This document shows positions 23,617 to 31,869 of a DNA stretch of 35,576 nucleotides, in pieces (the first letter of the stretch is position 1; the number at the start of each line of letters is the position of its first letter). The notes below the pieces were generated by a model. The model was given only the letters and a program-made list of their open reading frames with translations, was not told the origin of the DNA and ran no database searches. The translations under genes and the position numbers were made by a program. The stretch spans positions 1 to 35,576 of the forward strand of contig JAGOTP010000012.1 in NCBI GenBank assembly GCA_018061755.1. The letters run 5' to 3'. Origin of the DNA: Patescibacteria group bacterium (GTDB taxonomy: Bacteria > Patescibacteriota > Patescibacteriia > 2-12-FULL-60-25).

Positions 23617-23642
23617 GCCACGTCGCTCGCGAGCGACGTGGC
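23617..23642. repeat. Perfect 26-base palindrome next to the rpmH -35
   Basis: GCCACGTCGCTCG and its exact complement meet without a spacer. It lies between divergent genes (rpmH and the DUF4173-like gene). It could be an operator site or a cruciform/hairpin; there is no gene upstream on the plus strand for it to terminate. Confidence 0.7.
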
Positions 23643-23716
23643 AGGGTTTAACCGTTTTTTTTCGACCCAGAGCCCCATTCGTCATATTCTAGGGAGATCT
23701 TTCGTTCCTCTTCCAT

Positions 23717-25249
23717 ATGGATACCCCTTCTTTCCAGTCTACGCCCGAATTGGCCCGTTTTATCCGGCCATTCGCCTTCGGTACCGCCTTCGTGATCGCT
23801 CTTGGATTTCATTTTCTGGTGTCATACGTCCCTTCCGGCTGGCCGCTCGCCCTGTTCGCCCTGCTGGTTGCGAGCGCCATCATGTTCATCACTCAAAAAG
23901 TTCAGGGTCTACGCAATCAATGGGCGCTCCTGTTCCTCATACCTCTTATCTGCGGTTCGTTGAGCAGTCTTTTATACGAAAGTGAAGTGACAAGGACTCT
24001 AAGCTTCTTGACCATCGCTGGCAGCCTCATGGCTCTCGCCTATTGGCTGACTGCGCCTGCTGTCGAATGGCGGAAAGGGATCCATCTCTGGAAGACGAAT
24101 GTGTTTATTGAAACCGCTCTCCCCTTTCGTCAGTATCAAGCCTTGTTCACAGAACCATCAGGCGCTCGCAAATTGAATGCCAAGCTACTGCTGCAAATCG
24201 CTTTAGGCTTATTGGTGGCTGGTCCAGTCCTGCTCATTTTCTTATCGCTCTTCTTGGAGGGAGATCGTTTCTTCAGCCAAGTCATGGGTCAGTGGTTCAC
24301 TTTCGACTTCATGACAGACAACGTGGTTCGCCTGTTCTTTGATGTCTTGGTCTTCTTTTTCGCTTCCGCTTTCTTTTGGGGCATTGCTCGCCGCTCGCGA
24401 GAAGAAGCAAGCGTCAAAGAGCCAAAAACGCCATTTCAGGAGCTGGTTGCGCTCCGTAGTTTCTTATTTGCAATCGGTGCTCTGTTCGTTGTTTTCGCCG
24501 GTTTTCAGGTGTTTTACCTGTTTCAAGGCTCGGGCTATATCTTGGCTCAAGGTCGTACCTATGCTGAGTATGCCGTTTCAGGCTATCAACAATTGTGCGC
24601 TGCTGCCGCCTTCGCGTTAGGCATCCTCATCATCGTCTATCGCTTAAGCAACATGGAAGATCGCTGGGTTCGCATCTCAAGCGTCATCATTGGGATCACT
24701 TCTCTCATCAGCACGTTCTCGGCTGGCAAACGCTTGTGGCTCTACGTTGACGCCTATGGTCTCACGCTCAGTCGTTCTTGGGGAATGGAGTTTTTGGCGC
24801 TCATCATGGTGTTATTCGGCGTTTTGCTCTGGAGCTTGAAGCGTCGTTGGAACATTCACCAACTGATCAGTGCAAGCAGCCTGGTTTCCCTTGGACTCCT
24901 CTCATTAGCGCTCGTCTATAACCAAGAAGGCTTGGTCGCGCGCTATAATTTGGCACGACACGCCGAACAAAAAGGACCGGCGCTTGATCTGAGTTATCTC
25001 GCGACGCAATTGAGTAGCGACGCGATTCCAGCCATCGTGAGCGCCTTCCAGGAACCAACCTGGAGCGATAACCACGTGAATATGAGCAACTATTCACTGA
25101 GCGATGGGCAACCACCGAACGTTGGGCCACGTGAGCGCGTCTATGGGTATTGGAAGAATGAGGTGCTCCCCCAACTAAAACGACGACCGTCACGCGAGCT
25201 CACCGCCTCAAGTCTCCGTGCTGAGCGAGCGATTGAAATGCCGCGCTAG
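23717..25249 (+). CDS. DUF4173-like polytopic membrane protein (510 aa)
   Basis: About 11-12 hydrophobic helices in the first 410 residues and a soluble C-terminal tail of about 100 residues ending in basic residues. Features such as GRTYAEYAVSGYQQLCAAA and LWLYVDAYGLTLSRSWGMEF resemble DUF4173 proteins (the motif Y-A-E-Y-x-x-x-G and the conserved YGLT..R). The molecular role of that family is not established. A promoter candidate is TTCGAC (23661-23666) with an 18-base gap to TATTCT (23685-23690). No SD. Divergent from rpmH and upstream of dnaA. Confidence 0.75.
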   Translation: MDTPSFQSTPELARFIRPFAFGTAFVIALGFHFLVSYVPSGWPLALFALLVASAIMFITQKVQGLRNQWALLFLIPLICGSLSSLLYESEVTRTLSFLTIAGSLMALAYWLTAPAVEWRKGIHLWKTNVFIETALPFRQYQALFTEPSGARKLNAKLLLQIALGLLVAGPVLLIFLSLFLEGDRFFSQVMGQWFTFDFMTDNVVRLFFDVLVFFFASAFFWGIARRSREEASVKEPKTPFQELVALRSFLFAIGALFVVFAGFQVFYLFQGSGYILAQGRTYAEYAVSGYQQLCAAAAFALGILIIVYRLSNMEDRWVRISSVIIGITSLISTFSAGKRLWLYVDAYGLTLSRSWGMEFLALIMVLFGVLLWSLKRRWNIHQLISASSLVSLGLLSLALVYNQEGLVARYNLARHAEQKGPALDLSYLATQLSSDAIPAIVSAFQEPTWSDNHVNMSNYSLSDGQPPNVGPRERVYGYWKNEVLPQLKRRPSRELTASSLRAERAIEMPR

Positions 25250-25273
25250 CACGTTCAGGTCGTGTTAAGCAAG

Positions 25274-25312
25274 AGAAAAACACAGCCTAGCTCAGCTAGG
25301 CTGTGTTTTTCT
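25274..25312. terminator. Bidirectional terminator
   Basis: AGAAAAACACAGCCTAGC pairs with its complement around TCA, with A-run before and T-run after. It ends the DUF4173-like gene and isolates dnaA. Confidence 0.88.
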
Positions 25313-25364
25313 TATCCTGGTACTTCGATGTGTTTAGTTCTCTCCAAACAAAAATTATGCTACA

Positions 25365-25416
25365 TTATCCACAATTGATCCACAGATTTGACAGGCCCCA
25401 ACACGACTGAAATCAT
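25365..25416 (+). promoter_or_regulatory. dnaA promoter with upstream DnaA boxes
   Basis: A perfect DnaA box TTATCCACA (25365-25373) and a near box TGATCCACA (25376-25384) precede TTGACA (25388-25393), a 17-base spacer and AATCAT (25411-25416). This suggests autoregulation by DnaA. Confidence 0.75.
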
Positions 25417-25468
25417 CCAGACCATTCACTCCTTCTTTTAGCTCTCTCTTTTCCTTTTCCACTCGCCT

Positions 25469-26875
25469 ATGGACCACCAAACGACTTGGCAATCCGCCCT
25501 CGGAGAACTAGAGCTCACGCTCTCAAAGGCGAATTTTACAACGTGGTTCAAAGACACCTTCATCAGCTCACTTGAGAATGGCAAAGCCGTGATTGCGGTT
25601 CCTAACGCCTTCACGAAAGCCTGGTTCGAGAAGAAATACCACGAATCGATCGTCAAAGCTCTCCGTTCAGCCACCAACCATGGCGTCCGCGAAGTGGCCT
25701 ATCGCGTGGAAGTCAAAAATACGACTGTTTTGCCGATCGAGCACATTGCTCAGGAAGCCATGTCTGAATATGTTCCTTCAAATATCGACCAACCAACGAT
25801 CGAACCTGAGGCTCAGATCGCTCAAGACACCCACCAAACAGACATCGGTCTGAATCCTCGCTACCTTTTTCAACAATTTATCGTCGGAAAAAGCAATGAG
25901 TTGGCTCACGCAGCTTCGATGGCTGTCGCCGCTAAACCTGGCCAGGTCTACAACCCACTGTTCCTCTACGGCGGTGTCGGCATGGGAAAAACCCATTTGT
26001 TGCAAGCCATCGGCCATCACATTTTGACGACTCAGCCACATCTCAAAGTGGTCTATGTCACCTGTGAGCGCTTTACCAATGAATTCATCCAAGCCGTACG
26101 TGGCGGACGAGCCAATGAATTCAAAGATCAATATCGCACGGCTGATGTGCTCCTGATCGACGACATCCAATTCCTGACCGGCAAAGAGCAAACCCAAGAA
26201 GAGTTTTTTCACACCTTCAACACGCTCCACCAAAACAACAAACAGATCATCATCGCTTCAGATCGTCCACCACGCGACATTCAGACGCTCGAAAGTCGCC
26301 TGCAATCCCGTTTTGAATGGGGCATGATGGCCGACATTTCGAAGCCTGACTTCGAGACTCGCGTTGCCATTTTGCAAGCCAAGTCACGTGAAAAGCAGTA
26401 TGCACTTGGTACAGATCTCTTGCATCTCGTCGCAGGAGCCATTCAATCCAACGTTCGCGAACTGGAAGGAGCGCTGAACAAGATCATTGCTTATCATCAG
26501 TTCAAAAATTTGTTACCCAGCCTAGAATCGGTTCAGACCTTGCTCCAAAGCTTTGGTCCAACGATTGCGAAGCGAACAGTGACTCCTCGAAGCTTGATTG
26601 AGATCGTGACTGCTTACTATGACATTCGCTTGGACGATATTCTCGGCAAAAGCCGCGAACAACGCTTCGCCCTGCCTCGTCAGATCGCCATGTACTTGCT
26701 GCGCGAAGAAACCAAGTGCTCCTACCCTTCCATCGGTCATCACATCGGCGGACGTGATCACACCACAGCCATGCACGCTTGCGACAAGATCGGTGGACTC
26801 GTCAAAGCGGATGAACAACTGAAACGGGACATCGGAACGATTCGTGAGAGACTCTACTCGACCAACAACGCCTAG
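25469..26875 (+). CDS. dnaA: Chromosomal replication initiator DnaA
   Basis: It binds DnaA boxes and opens the origin. Domain I (1-85) starts with TTWQSALGELELTLSKANFTTWF; a short domain II follows (about 90-125). AAA+ domain III has Walker A GGVGMGKT (168-175) and Walker B LLIDDIQFL (228-236). Domain IV carries the DNA-binding signature GRDHTTAMHACDKI near the C-terminus. Length 468 is typical. No SD. A bidirectional terminator follows at 26888-26925. Confidence 0.98.
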   Translation: MDHQTTWQSALGELELTLSKANFTTWFKDTFISSLENGKAVIAVPNAFTKAWFEKKYHESIVKALRSATNHGVREVAYRVEVKNTTVLPIEHIAQEAMSEYVPSNIDQPTIEPEAQIAQDTHQTDIGLNPRYLFQQFIVGKSNELAHAASMAVAAKPGQVYNPLFLYGGVGMGKTHLLQAIGHHILTTQPHLKVVYVTCERFTNEFIQAVRGGRANEFKDQYRTADVLLIDDIQFLTGKEQTQEEFFHTFNTLHQNNKQIIIASDRPPRDIQTLESRLQSRFEWGMMADISKPDFETRVAILQAKSREKQYALGTDLLHLVAGAIQSNVRELEGALNKIIAYHQFKNLLPSLESVQTLLQSFGPTIAKRTVTPRSLIEIVTAYYDIRLDDILGKSREQRFALPRQIAMYLLREETKCSYPSIGHHIGGRDHTTAMHACDKIGGLVKADEQLKRDIGTIRERLYSTNNA

Positions 26876-26887
26876 CTTCTAAAGAGA

Positions 26888-26925
26888 AATAAATCAGGGC
26901 TCCCATCTGGGAGCCCTGATTTATT
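26888..26925. terminator. Bidirectional terminator between dnaA and the small minus-strand gene
   Basis: A perfect 17-bp stem (AATAAATCAGGGCTCCC and complement, loop ATCT) serves both convergent genes. Confidence 0.9.
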
Positions 26926-26927
26926 GT

Positions 26928-27320
26928 TCAGACTTTTGGTCTTGTTCCGCCCTTCAACTGCGCCTGATCGTTTGCGTTATAGGCTGCAACTACTCCCCAA
27001 GCGTTGAGAAATTCCCTTTTAAACAGCTTTGCTCCGGTTCTTCCGGCAAATCTTCCAACAAGAATCCGGTAAAGCTGCTCTTGATTCGCTTCTCCATCCA
27101 ATAACGCTTCTGTGATGGAGAATTTGCAGGCGTTTGATACGAAACCGGCTGGAAGATCCGCTGCTTGTGGAGCGTTCATCACTCTCTCCCCCGCCAGCAC
27201 CCGTTCCTTATATTGAGTATATTTTTCCTTCAATGCATTCCGCATTGCTGGATTCAGCACGATGCGAGCGGGAAAAAGTTCTCGTTCCGGCTCCTTGGGC
27301 TTGCTAAACCAATCAAACAT
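26928..27320 (-). CDS. Small soluble protein, unknown (130 aa)
   Basis: No signal peptide or membrane helix. Charged N-terminus (MFDWFSKPKEPERELFPAR), then a helical-looking region with one cysteine (SNACKFSITEALLDGEANQEQLY) and GRFAGRTGAKLFKREF. No family is recognised. It lies 36 bases downstream of the ABC-F gene on the same strand and could be co-transcribed with it. Codon use is like the core genes. Confidence 0.65.
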   Translation of the reverse strand: MFDWFSKPKEPERELFPARIVLNPAMRNALKEKYTQYKERVLAGERVMNAPQAADLPAGFVSNACKFSITEALLDGEANQEQLYRILVGRFAGRTGAKLFKREFLNAWGVVAAYNANDQAQLKGGTRPKV

Positions 27321-27356
27321 ATTAGACGTAGCCTAGATTAACACGAAAAACCAGCT

Positions 27357-28808
27357 TTATAAACTCCCTAAATCTAATACATCCGTAAACGTAATCTGAC
27401 TGACGAACTCTGGGGCATGACTGACCAAGATCAAACCACCTTCATAGGCCTCCAAGGCGCGAGCGATGACTGGTAAGTGACGGAAGTTGATATGGTTCGT
27501 CGGTTCATCCAAGATGAGTAGCCCTGGACGCTGCAGAACGAAACGAGCGAAACACAGAAGACCTTTTTGTCCTTCCGACAACACTCCAATTGGACGCTTC
27601 AGGGCATCTGATGTCAGCAAAAATTCCGAAGCAACGGCTCGCAATTTCTCATTGGAGGGTGCTTCCATAACACTTTCGAGAGACTCATAGGCAGTCTGTT
27701 CGAAATTGAGACCGGAAAAATCTTGGCGATAGTAGCCAACCTTCACACCTTCCGTGATAATAGCGCCCTCATTTTTTTCTTCCGCTAAACTACGCAACAA
27801 GGTGCTCTTTCCAATGCCATTTGGACCGGTAATCAAGAGCTTGCGACGCTTGCGCAGTGTCATATCAACCGAAGCGATCGATGGTTCGTGGTTTTTAATG
27901 ACTTTGACCGACGAAAGCTTGAGCAACGCGTCCGAAAAATCCTGGGTCGGAATCTCGAAGTCACGAATGGTTCGATCATCGCGACGCACATCGACCATGT
28001 CGTCCTCCGCTTCATCTACCTGATCGCGGAGTTTGCTCGCCAGTTTACGCATCTTTCCTCCTTTGTTAGCAAAGAAGTTGATCTTGTCCTTACGATCCTG
28101 AATTTCTTTTAACAGACGAGCATTCTTCATGCGTTCGCGCTCCAAACGAGCCGAAATTTCTTCCACAACATTGAAGTAGTTACCCACATATTGTTCCACC
28201 TTGTGTGTATAAACATCCAAGTGCAAAACACCGTCCGTGAAGGCGTTCAAGAAGTCAGCGTCGTGCGAAATAACCACCACCGTCTTGGGATACATCATCA
28301 AAAAACCGGTCAGCTGTTCGATTCCATCTTTATCGAGGTTGTTAGTCGGCTCGTCCAAGAGCAAAATGTCCGGATTCTGGATCAAAGCGTAGGCCAAGAG
28401 CAAACGAGCTTGCTGGCCACCGGAAAATTCTTTGATCTGCTTCTCAAGTGGAGCTACTAAGTTCACGACTTCCAAGACTTCGCGAATGCGACGATCGAGA
28501 TCGTAGATCTGTTCAGGAAAAGCTCTTCCAAAGAAATCCAACACCGTGTCCTCCATCTGATCACGCGGGATGACTTGGTGAGCGGTCGCGATCGTTGCGC
28601 CTTTCAGAAAGTGAATTCCACCCGACTGCGGCTTATAGACGCCGGTCAGTAGCTTCAAGATGGTGCTTTTTCCAGCGCCGTTTTGTCCCATGATGGTAAT
28701 CTTGGCGTTTTCGCGCACCGAAAAGCTGACTTCATCCAAGACAGGATGGTCCTCGTCGTACCAAAAAGACACGTCGCTAAATCGGATGATGACATTACCG
28801 TGGTCCAT
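27357..28808 (-). CDS. ABC-F family ATPase (translation factor type)
   Basis: Two ABC cassettes in one chain without membrane segments, the ABC-F layout; these proteins act at the ribosome E site. Cassette 1: Walker A GQNGAGKST, signature FSGGQQARL, Walker B ILLLDEPTNNLD. The charged linker follows (LERERMKNARLLKEIQDRKDK). Cassette 2: Walker A GPNGIGKST, a degenerate signature LSEGQKGLL in place of LSGGQ, Walker B LLILDEPTNHI. Length 483 is on the short side for the family. The subtype (EttA, Uup, resistance type) cannot be told. It separates dnaA from dnaN. Confidence 0.9.
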   Translation of the reverse strand: MDHGNVIIRFSDVSFWYDEDHPVLDEVSFSVRENAKITIMGQNGAGKSTILKLLTGVYKPQSGGIHFLKGATIATAHQVIPRDQMEDTVLDFFGRAFPEQIYDLDRRIREVLEVVNLVAPLEKQIKEFSGGQQARLLLAYALIQNPDILLLDEPTNNLDKDGIEQLTGFLMMYPKTVVVISHDADFLNAFTDGVLHLDVYTHKVEQYVGNYFNVVEEISARLERERMKNARLLKEIQDRKDKINFFANKGGKMRKLASKLRDQVDEAEDDMVDVRRDDRTIRDFEIPTQDFSDALLKLSSVKVIKNHEPSIASVDMTLRKRRKLLITGPNGIGKSTLLRSLAEEKNEGAIITEGVKVGYYRQDFSGLNFEQTAYESLESVMEAPSNEKLRAVASEFLLTSDALKRPIGVLSEGQKGLLCFARFVLQRPGLLILDEPTNHINFRHLPVIARALEAYEGGLILVSHAPEFVSQITFTDVLDLGSL

Positions 28809-29158
28809 AGGTCAGAAAGTGCCTTATTAAAACAGAAAACGCCCAAGTCGTCCACAGCCCCTGCACAGATTAACCCCCAACCCTCCCCAGCCTTCTCCCC
28901 AGGTTATACGCCTGTTTACAGCTAGGAGGATAACTAGGTGGATGAATTGGGTCTAACTGAGGGATAACTTTATCCCCCTTCATCCATCCCCAACCGCCCC
29001 CAGCGACTCCCCAGGCTTACCCCCTCCACCTGGGGAAAAGTGTTCATTGTTTTTCCGCTTGGTTACGATGTATTTTGCGTTTCCCACACAGTCCACAGAC
29101 CTTACTATTACTGTCATTGTCTTATATACTATATAACCCTAAGATAGATAACAAACAT
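28809..29158. other. Candidate origin region between the ABC-F gene and dnaN
   Basis: 350 bases without a gene. It holds an inverted pair of DnaA-box-like TTATCCC sites (GGGATAA-CT-TTATCCC, 28961-28976), GTCCACAG twice (28849-28856 and 29091-29098), and several C-rich CCCCAG runs. AT-rich sequence follows just before dnaN. This fits an oriC-type element, but the boxes are degenerate; the dnaA upstream region (perfect box at 25365) is the rival location. Confidence 0.45.
29125..29130 (+). promoter_or_regulatory. -10 element of dnaN
   Basis: TATACT (29125-29130) lies 28 bases before the dnaN ATG; the -35 (TTACTA near 29102) is weak. Confidence 0.45.
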
Positions 29159-30292
29159 ATGGTTTGCACATGCACTCAGGAGAACCTGCTCCAAGGACTC
29201 TCACTTGTCGGACACATCGCAGGCAAGAATGCGAACCTTCCCATTTTGGGAAACGTTTTGATTCAAGCCGAGGGCGGTCAGCTGCGGATCTCGACCACCA
29301 ATTTGGAAATGGCCATCTCGGTCATTGTTCGTGGACGGGTCGACGAACCAGGAGAGTACACCGTTCCAGCCAAGCTCTTTCAGGAGTATGTCTCATTGCT
29401 CGGCGAAGGAAAGGTTGAACTTAGTCTGACAAACGATGGATTAGAAATCAAAGCTGATGGCAAGGTCACGAATATAAAAGGAATTGCTGCCACGGAATTT
29501 CCGCTCATTCCAAAGCTCGCTAAAGGCGCGGTCTACCAACTGGATGCTGAACCTTTACGTCAGGCATTGCAGCAGGTCGCCTTTGCGGTGTCAGCGTCGG
29601 ATTCTCGCCCGGAGCTTGCCGGTGTCGCTTGTTATTTTCACACGGTGGGTGGACGCGACACGCTTATGCTCGCTGCGACTGACTCATATCGCTTGTCAGA
29701 ACGAAAATTGAGCTTGGTCACGGGCGGCAATCAAGCCGAGGCGAAATGCATTGTTCCAGCTCGCGCGATTCAAGAGGTGGCTCGTATTCTTTCCGGCTAC
29801 AAAGACGATGTGGCCATGCCAGAAAAGATCGATTGGGCCATGGCAGAAAATCAACTAGCTGTGTCTTTTGGCTCGGTTGAGCTCGTCTCTCGTTTGATTG
29901 AAGGATCCTTTCCTGACTACAAGCGCATTATCCCAACCCAGTTCCGCACCCATTGTCGTGTGAAGCGTACGGAATTGATGCGTGCCATTCGTGCTTCCTC
30001 CCTCTTTTCACGTCAGGGTATTTATGACGTGAAGCTTGAGATGACGACGGATGGAGCGCTCACGGTTTCCTCGTCGGATACAGGAACCGGAACGCATCGC
30101 GCCACGTTGCAAGCAGTAGTTGAGGGCGAGTCGAACAAGGTAACGCTCAATTTTAAGTACGTAAACGACGGGCTGGCGGCGATGGATACCGATCAGGTCA
30201 CTCTGAGTGTTATCGACTCGATGAACGCCGTAGTGGTCCGCCCAGAGGGTCGAGAAGGCTTTCAGTATATTGTGATGCCGATCCGTCAGTAA
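29159..30292 (+). CDS. dnaN: DNA polymerase III sliding clamp (beta subunit)
   Basis: Ring-shaped clamp that holds the polymerase on DNA. The protein follows the family through all three clamp domains: NLLQGLSLVGHIAGKNANLPILGNVLI at the N-terminus, then TNLEMAISV and the C-terminal VVRPEGREGFQYIVMPIRQ. Length 377 is typical. The start at MVCTCTQ is chosen because the longer frame (from 29075) runs through the promoter. The usual dnaA-dnaN adjacency is broken by two minus-strand genes. Confidence 0.96.
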   Translation: MVCTCTQENLLQGLSLVGHIAGKNANLPILGNVLIQAEGGQLRISTTNLEMAISVIVRGRVDEPGEYTVPAKLFQEYVSLLGEGKVELSLTNDGLEIKADGKVTNIKGIAATEFPLIPKLAKGAVYQLDAEPLRQALQQVAFAVSASDSRPELAGVACYFHTVGGRDTLMLAATDSYRLSERKLSLVTGGNQAEAKCIVPARAIQEVARILSGYKDDVAMPEKIDWAMAENQLAVSFGSVELVSRLIEGSFPDYKRIIPTQFRTHCRVKRTELMRAIRASSLFSRQGIYDVKLEMTTDGALTVSSSDTGTGTHRATLQAVVEGESNKVTLNFKYVNDGLAAMDTDQVTLSVIDSMNAVVVRPEGREGFQYIVMPIRQ

Positions 30293-30316
30293 AAGAAAAC
30301 TTGTAGATAAACGAAT

Positions 30317-30360
30317 ACGGGCCCGGAAGTCACGACGTAGTGTCGCGCTTCCGGGCCCGT
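30317..30360. terminator. Hairpin between dnaN and a convergent lipoprotein gene
   Basis: A 13-bp stem ACGGGCCCGGAAG/CTTCCGGGCCCGT with an inner CGAC/GTCG. It probably ends both convergent genes. Confidence 0.75.
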
Positions 30361-30385
30361 TGGGTACTCCCCACGATGTTATCTG

Positions 30386-30715
30386 TCAGTCTCCCACGCG
30401 GCCGCCGTCGGCTCGCGGGAGGCGCGCCAGGCCGGAAGCGACGCAGGCGGCGATCGCCTGGTCGGTTCGTCCCGAGCAGCAGACTGCGAGGACGCGACCG
30501 CCGTCGGACGGGTAGCCCGGCTGGCAGACGGCCCGCTGCCCGAGTTCGGGGGCGCACGAGGTGCCCCCGTCGAGCGGGTTCGGGATGGCGACGAAGCCGC
30601 CGTCCGGCCCGGGGGCGCACTCGGTGATGACGCCGTCCTGTGCCTCCGTCGGCGCGCAGCCAACGGACAGGGTGGCCAGCAAGGCGAACGTGATGCCGAT
30701 GATCCTGGTCTTCAT
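30386..30715 (-). CDS. GC-rich small cysteine-rich lipoprotein, unknown (109 aa)
   Basis: The start MKTRIIG is chosen because AGGAG lies about 11 bases upstream and gives a clean lipoprotein signal with lipobox LSVGC (Cys20). The mature part (about 89 residues) is Gly/Asp/Pro-rich with further cysteines (TECAPG, TSCAPE, AVCQPG, AVCCSG, AACVAS). No family is recognised. It has its own promoter at 30874-30902 and a GC-rich terminator at its 3' end. Confidence 0.75.
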   Translation of the reverse strand: MKTRIIGITFALLATLSVGCAPTEAQDGVITECAPGPDGGFVAIPNPLDGGTSCAPELGQRAVCQPGYPSDGGRVLAVCCSGRTDQAIAACVASGLARLPRADGGRVGD

Positions 30716-31098
30716 GAGGCGTTTACTCCTGGGCTGTTGCCCGTTCGGGTGAGGACGAGCGGTGTTATGCACACCGCGTTGGGGACAGTTCTGACAAATC
30801 GTGGATAAGTTGTAAGAGGAAGAAGGTGCTTTGTGCTCGTGGTTACGCGGAAAATGCGAACACACGACCGACCATTAAACCAAAAATCTCAGAAAAAGTC
30901 AATCTTCTGAGATCTTCGGTGCGGTCAAGCTCTTATTTTGTAACTTTCGCCTTTCTCAGAGTCGCAATCTGGAATTGCGGCGCTCAGAACGGATGAGGAG
31001 GCGCGGAAGGAGAGGTGCGCTGCCTCAGTGTTCGTCCGGCGAGCTTCGCCGGGCTTCCCCAGTTGGTGAATGCGGGGCATTGGAGGGGTGAAAGGGCG
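30716..31098. other. Intergenic leader and hairpin region
   Basis: 383 bases without a convincing gene. It contains the leader of the 109-aa gene, a near DnaA box on the minus strand (TTATCCACG, 30800-30808), the composite promoter/hairpin at 30874-30913, and an imperfect hairpin at 30956-30988 (CTCAGAGTCGCAAT with ATTGCGGCGCTCAG). Confidence 0.5.
30874..30913 (-). promoter_or_regulatory. Composite promoter and terminator hairpin upstream of the 109-aa gene
   Basis: Minus strand: TTGACT (30897-30902), 17 bases, TTTAAT (30874-30879). The perfect 9-bp repeat ATCTCAGAA/TTCTGAGAT (30886-30913) encloses the -35 in its loop and is followed by TTTTT on the minus strand, so it also reads as a terminator for the gene upstream. 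Confidence 0.6.
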
Positions 31099-31764
31099 TC
31101 ACTTCAGCCAGCCGCGCGCCTTCTCGATCAGGGCGGGTTGGGTACCGCTCAGAACCAGGGCCACGTACCAGACTTCCTGATCGAAGGGCCAGGGACCGCG
31201 CAGGATTACGAAGCGGACGATGCGCGGCGTGCAGACTTCGCGGAAGCGGTCGTGATCCCGGCGGACGACCTTGAGCGTCGGATTCCTCTGCGTGATACCG
31301 CGCAGCAGGTTCTCGACCCGGTCTTCGTCCGCGCTAAAACCGAGCAGATGCCCCATCGCCTGGAAGATCAGCTCGCGTTCGAAGAGGCGGAGATCCGGGG
31401 CGGCCTGGTTCGTGCTCAGGGCCCCCGCGATGGCGTGGTAGACCGCCTCGAAGTGGACGGCATCCTCCGGATCTCGCGACGGGTACGTGAGCCCGCAGAT
31501 CATGTAGCGATCCTCCACGAGCAGTCGATTGATGCCGTGAGCCGCATTGTCGCACATGTCGCTGAACGACTGGTTCAGCAGACCCTCCGGAATCCGCACG
31601 TTGTAGCTCTGCATCAGCTCGAGGAGCTCTGCATAGCTCAGGACGACTTCTTCCGTGATGCCGCCGTGCGCGACAGCGAGGACCGCTCCGTCGAGGAACT
31701 TCGATCCGGGGAGCGTCTTCACGCCGACGATCTGGAATGTTCTGAGGGGTGCTTGTTGTGACAC
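31099..31764 (-). CDS. GC-rich soluble protein, unknown (221 aa)
   Basis: The start is GTG at 31764, with AGAAGGAG 7 bases upstream; a longer frame to 31857 would run through the promoter hairpin. No signal peptide or clear membrane helix. The sequence is balanced in charge, with motifs such as GGITEEVVLSYAELLELMQSY and AAHGINRLLVEDRYMICGLTYPSRDPEDAVHF. No family is recognised. With the 400-aa protein it is one of the two GC-rich genes lacking a signal peptide. It follows the PBP gene on the same strand. Confidence 0.72.
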   Translation of the reverse strand: MSQQAPLRTFQIVGVKTLPGSKFLDGAVLAVAHGGITEEVVLSYAELLELMQSYNVRIPEGLLNQSFSDMCDNAAHGINRLLVEDRYMICGLTYPSRDPEDAVHFEAVYHAIAGALSTNQAAPDLRLFERELIFQAMGHLLGFSADEDRVENLLRGITQRNPTLKVVRRDHDRFREVCTPRIVRFVILRGPWPFDQEVWYVALVLSGTQPALIEKARGWLK

Positions 31765-31813
31765 GTCCGACTCCTTCTGTGTTTGCCTCGCAGACAGGCT
31801 GGGTTGAAAACGA

Positions 31814-31857
31814 AATTCTGCGACCCAGAGAGTCGCAGAATTCGTGCAAAAAGTCAA
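31814..31857 (-). promoter_or_regulatory. Composite promoter and hairpin between the PBP and the 221-aa gene
   Basis: Minus strand: TTGACT (31852-31857) 17 bases from a weak GACTCT. A perfect 11-bp inverted repeat AATTCTGCGAC/GTCGCAGAATT (31814-31842) overlaps the -10 and is followed by TTCGTTTTC. It may serve as the PBP terminator and as a control element of the next gene. Confidence 0.55.
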
Positions 31858-31869
31858 TATTTTGTTATT

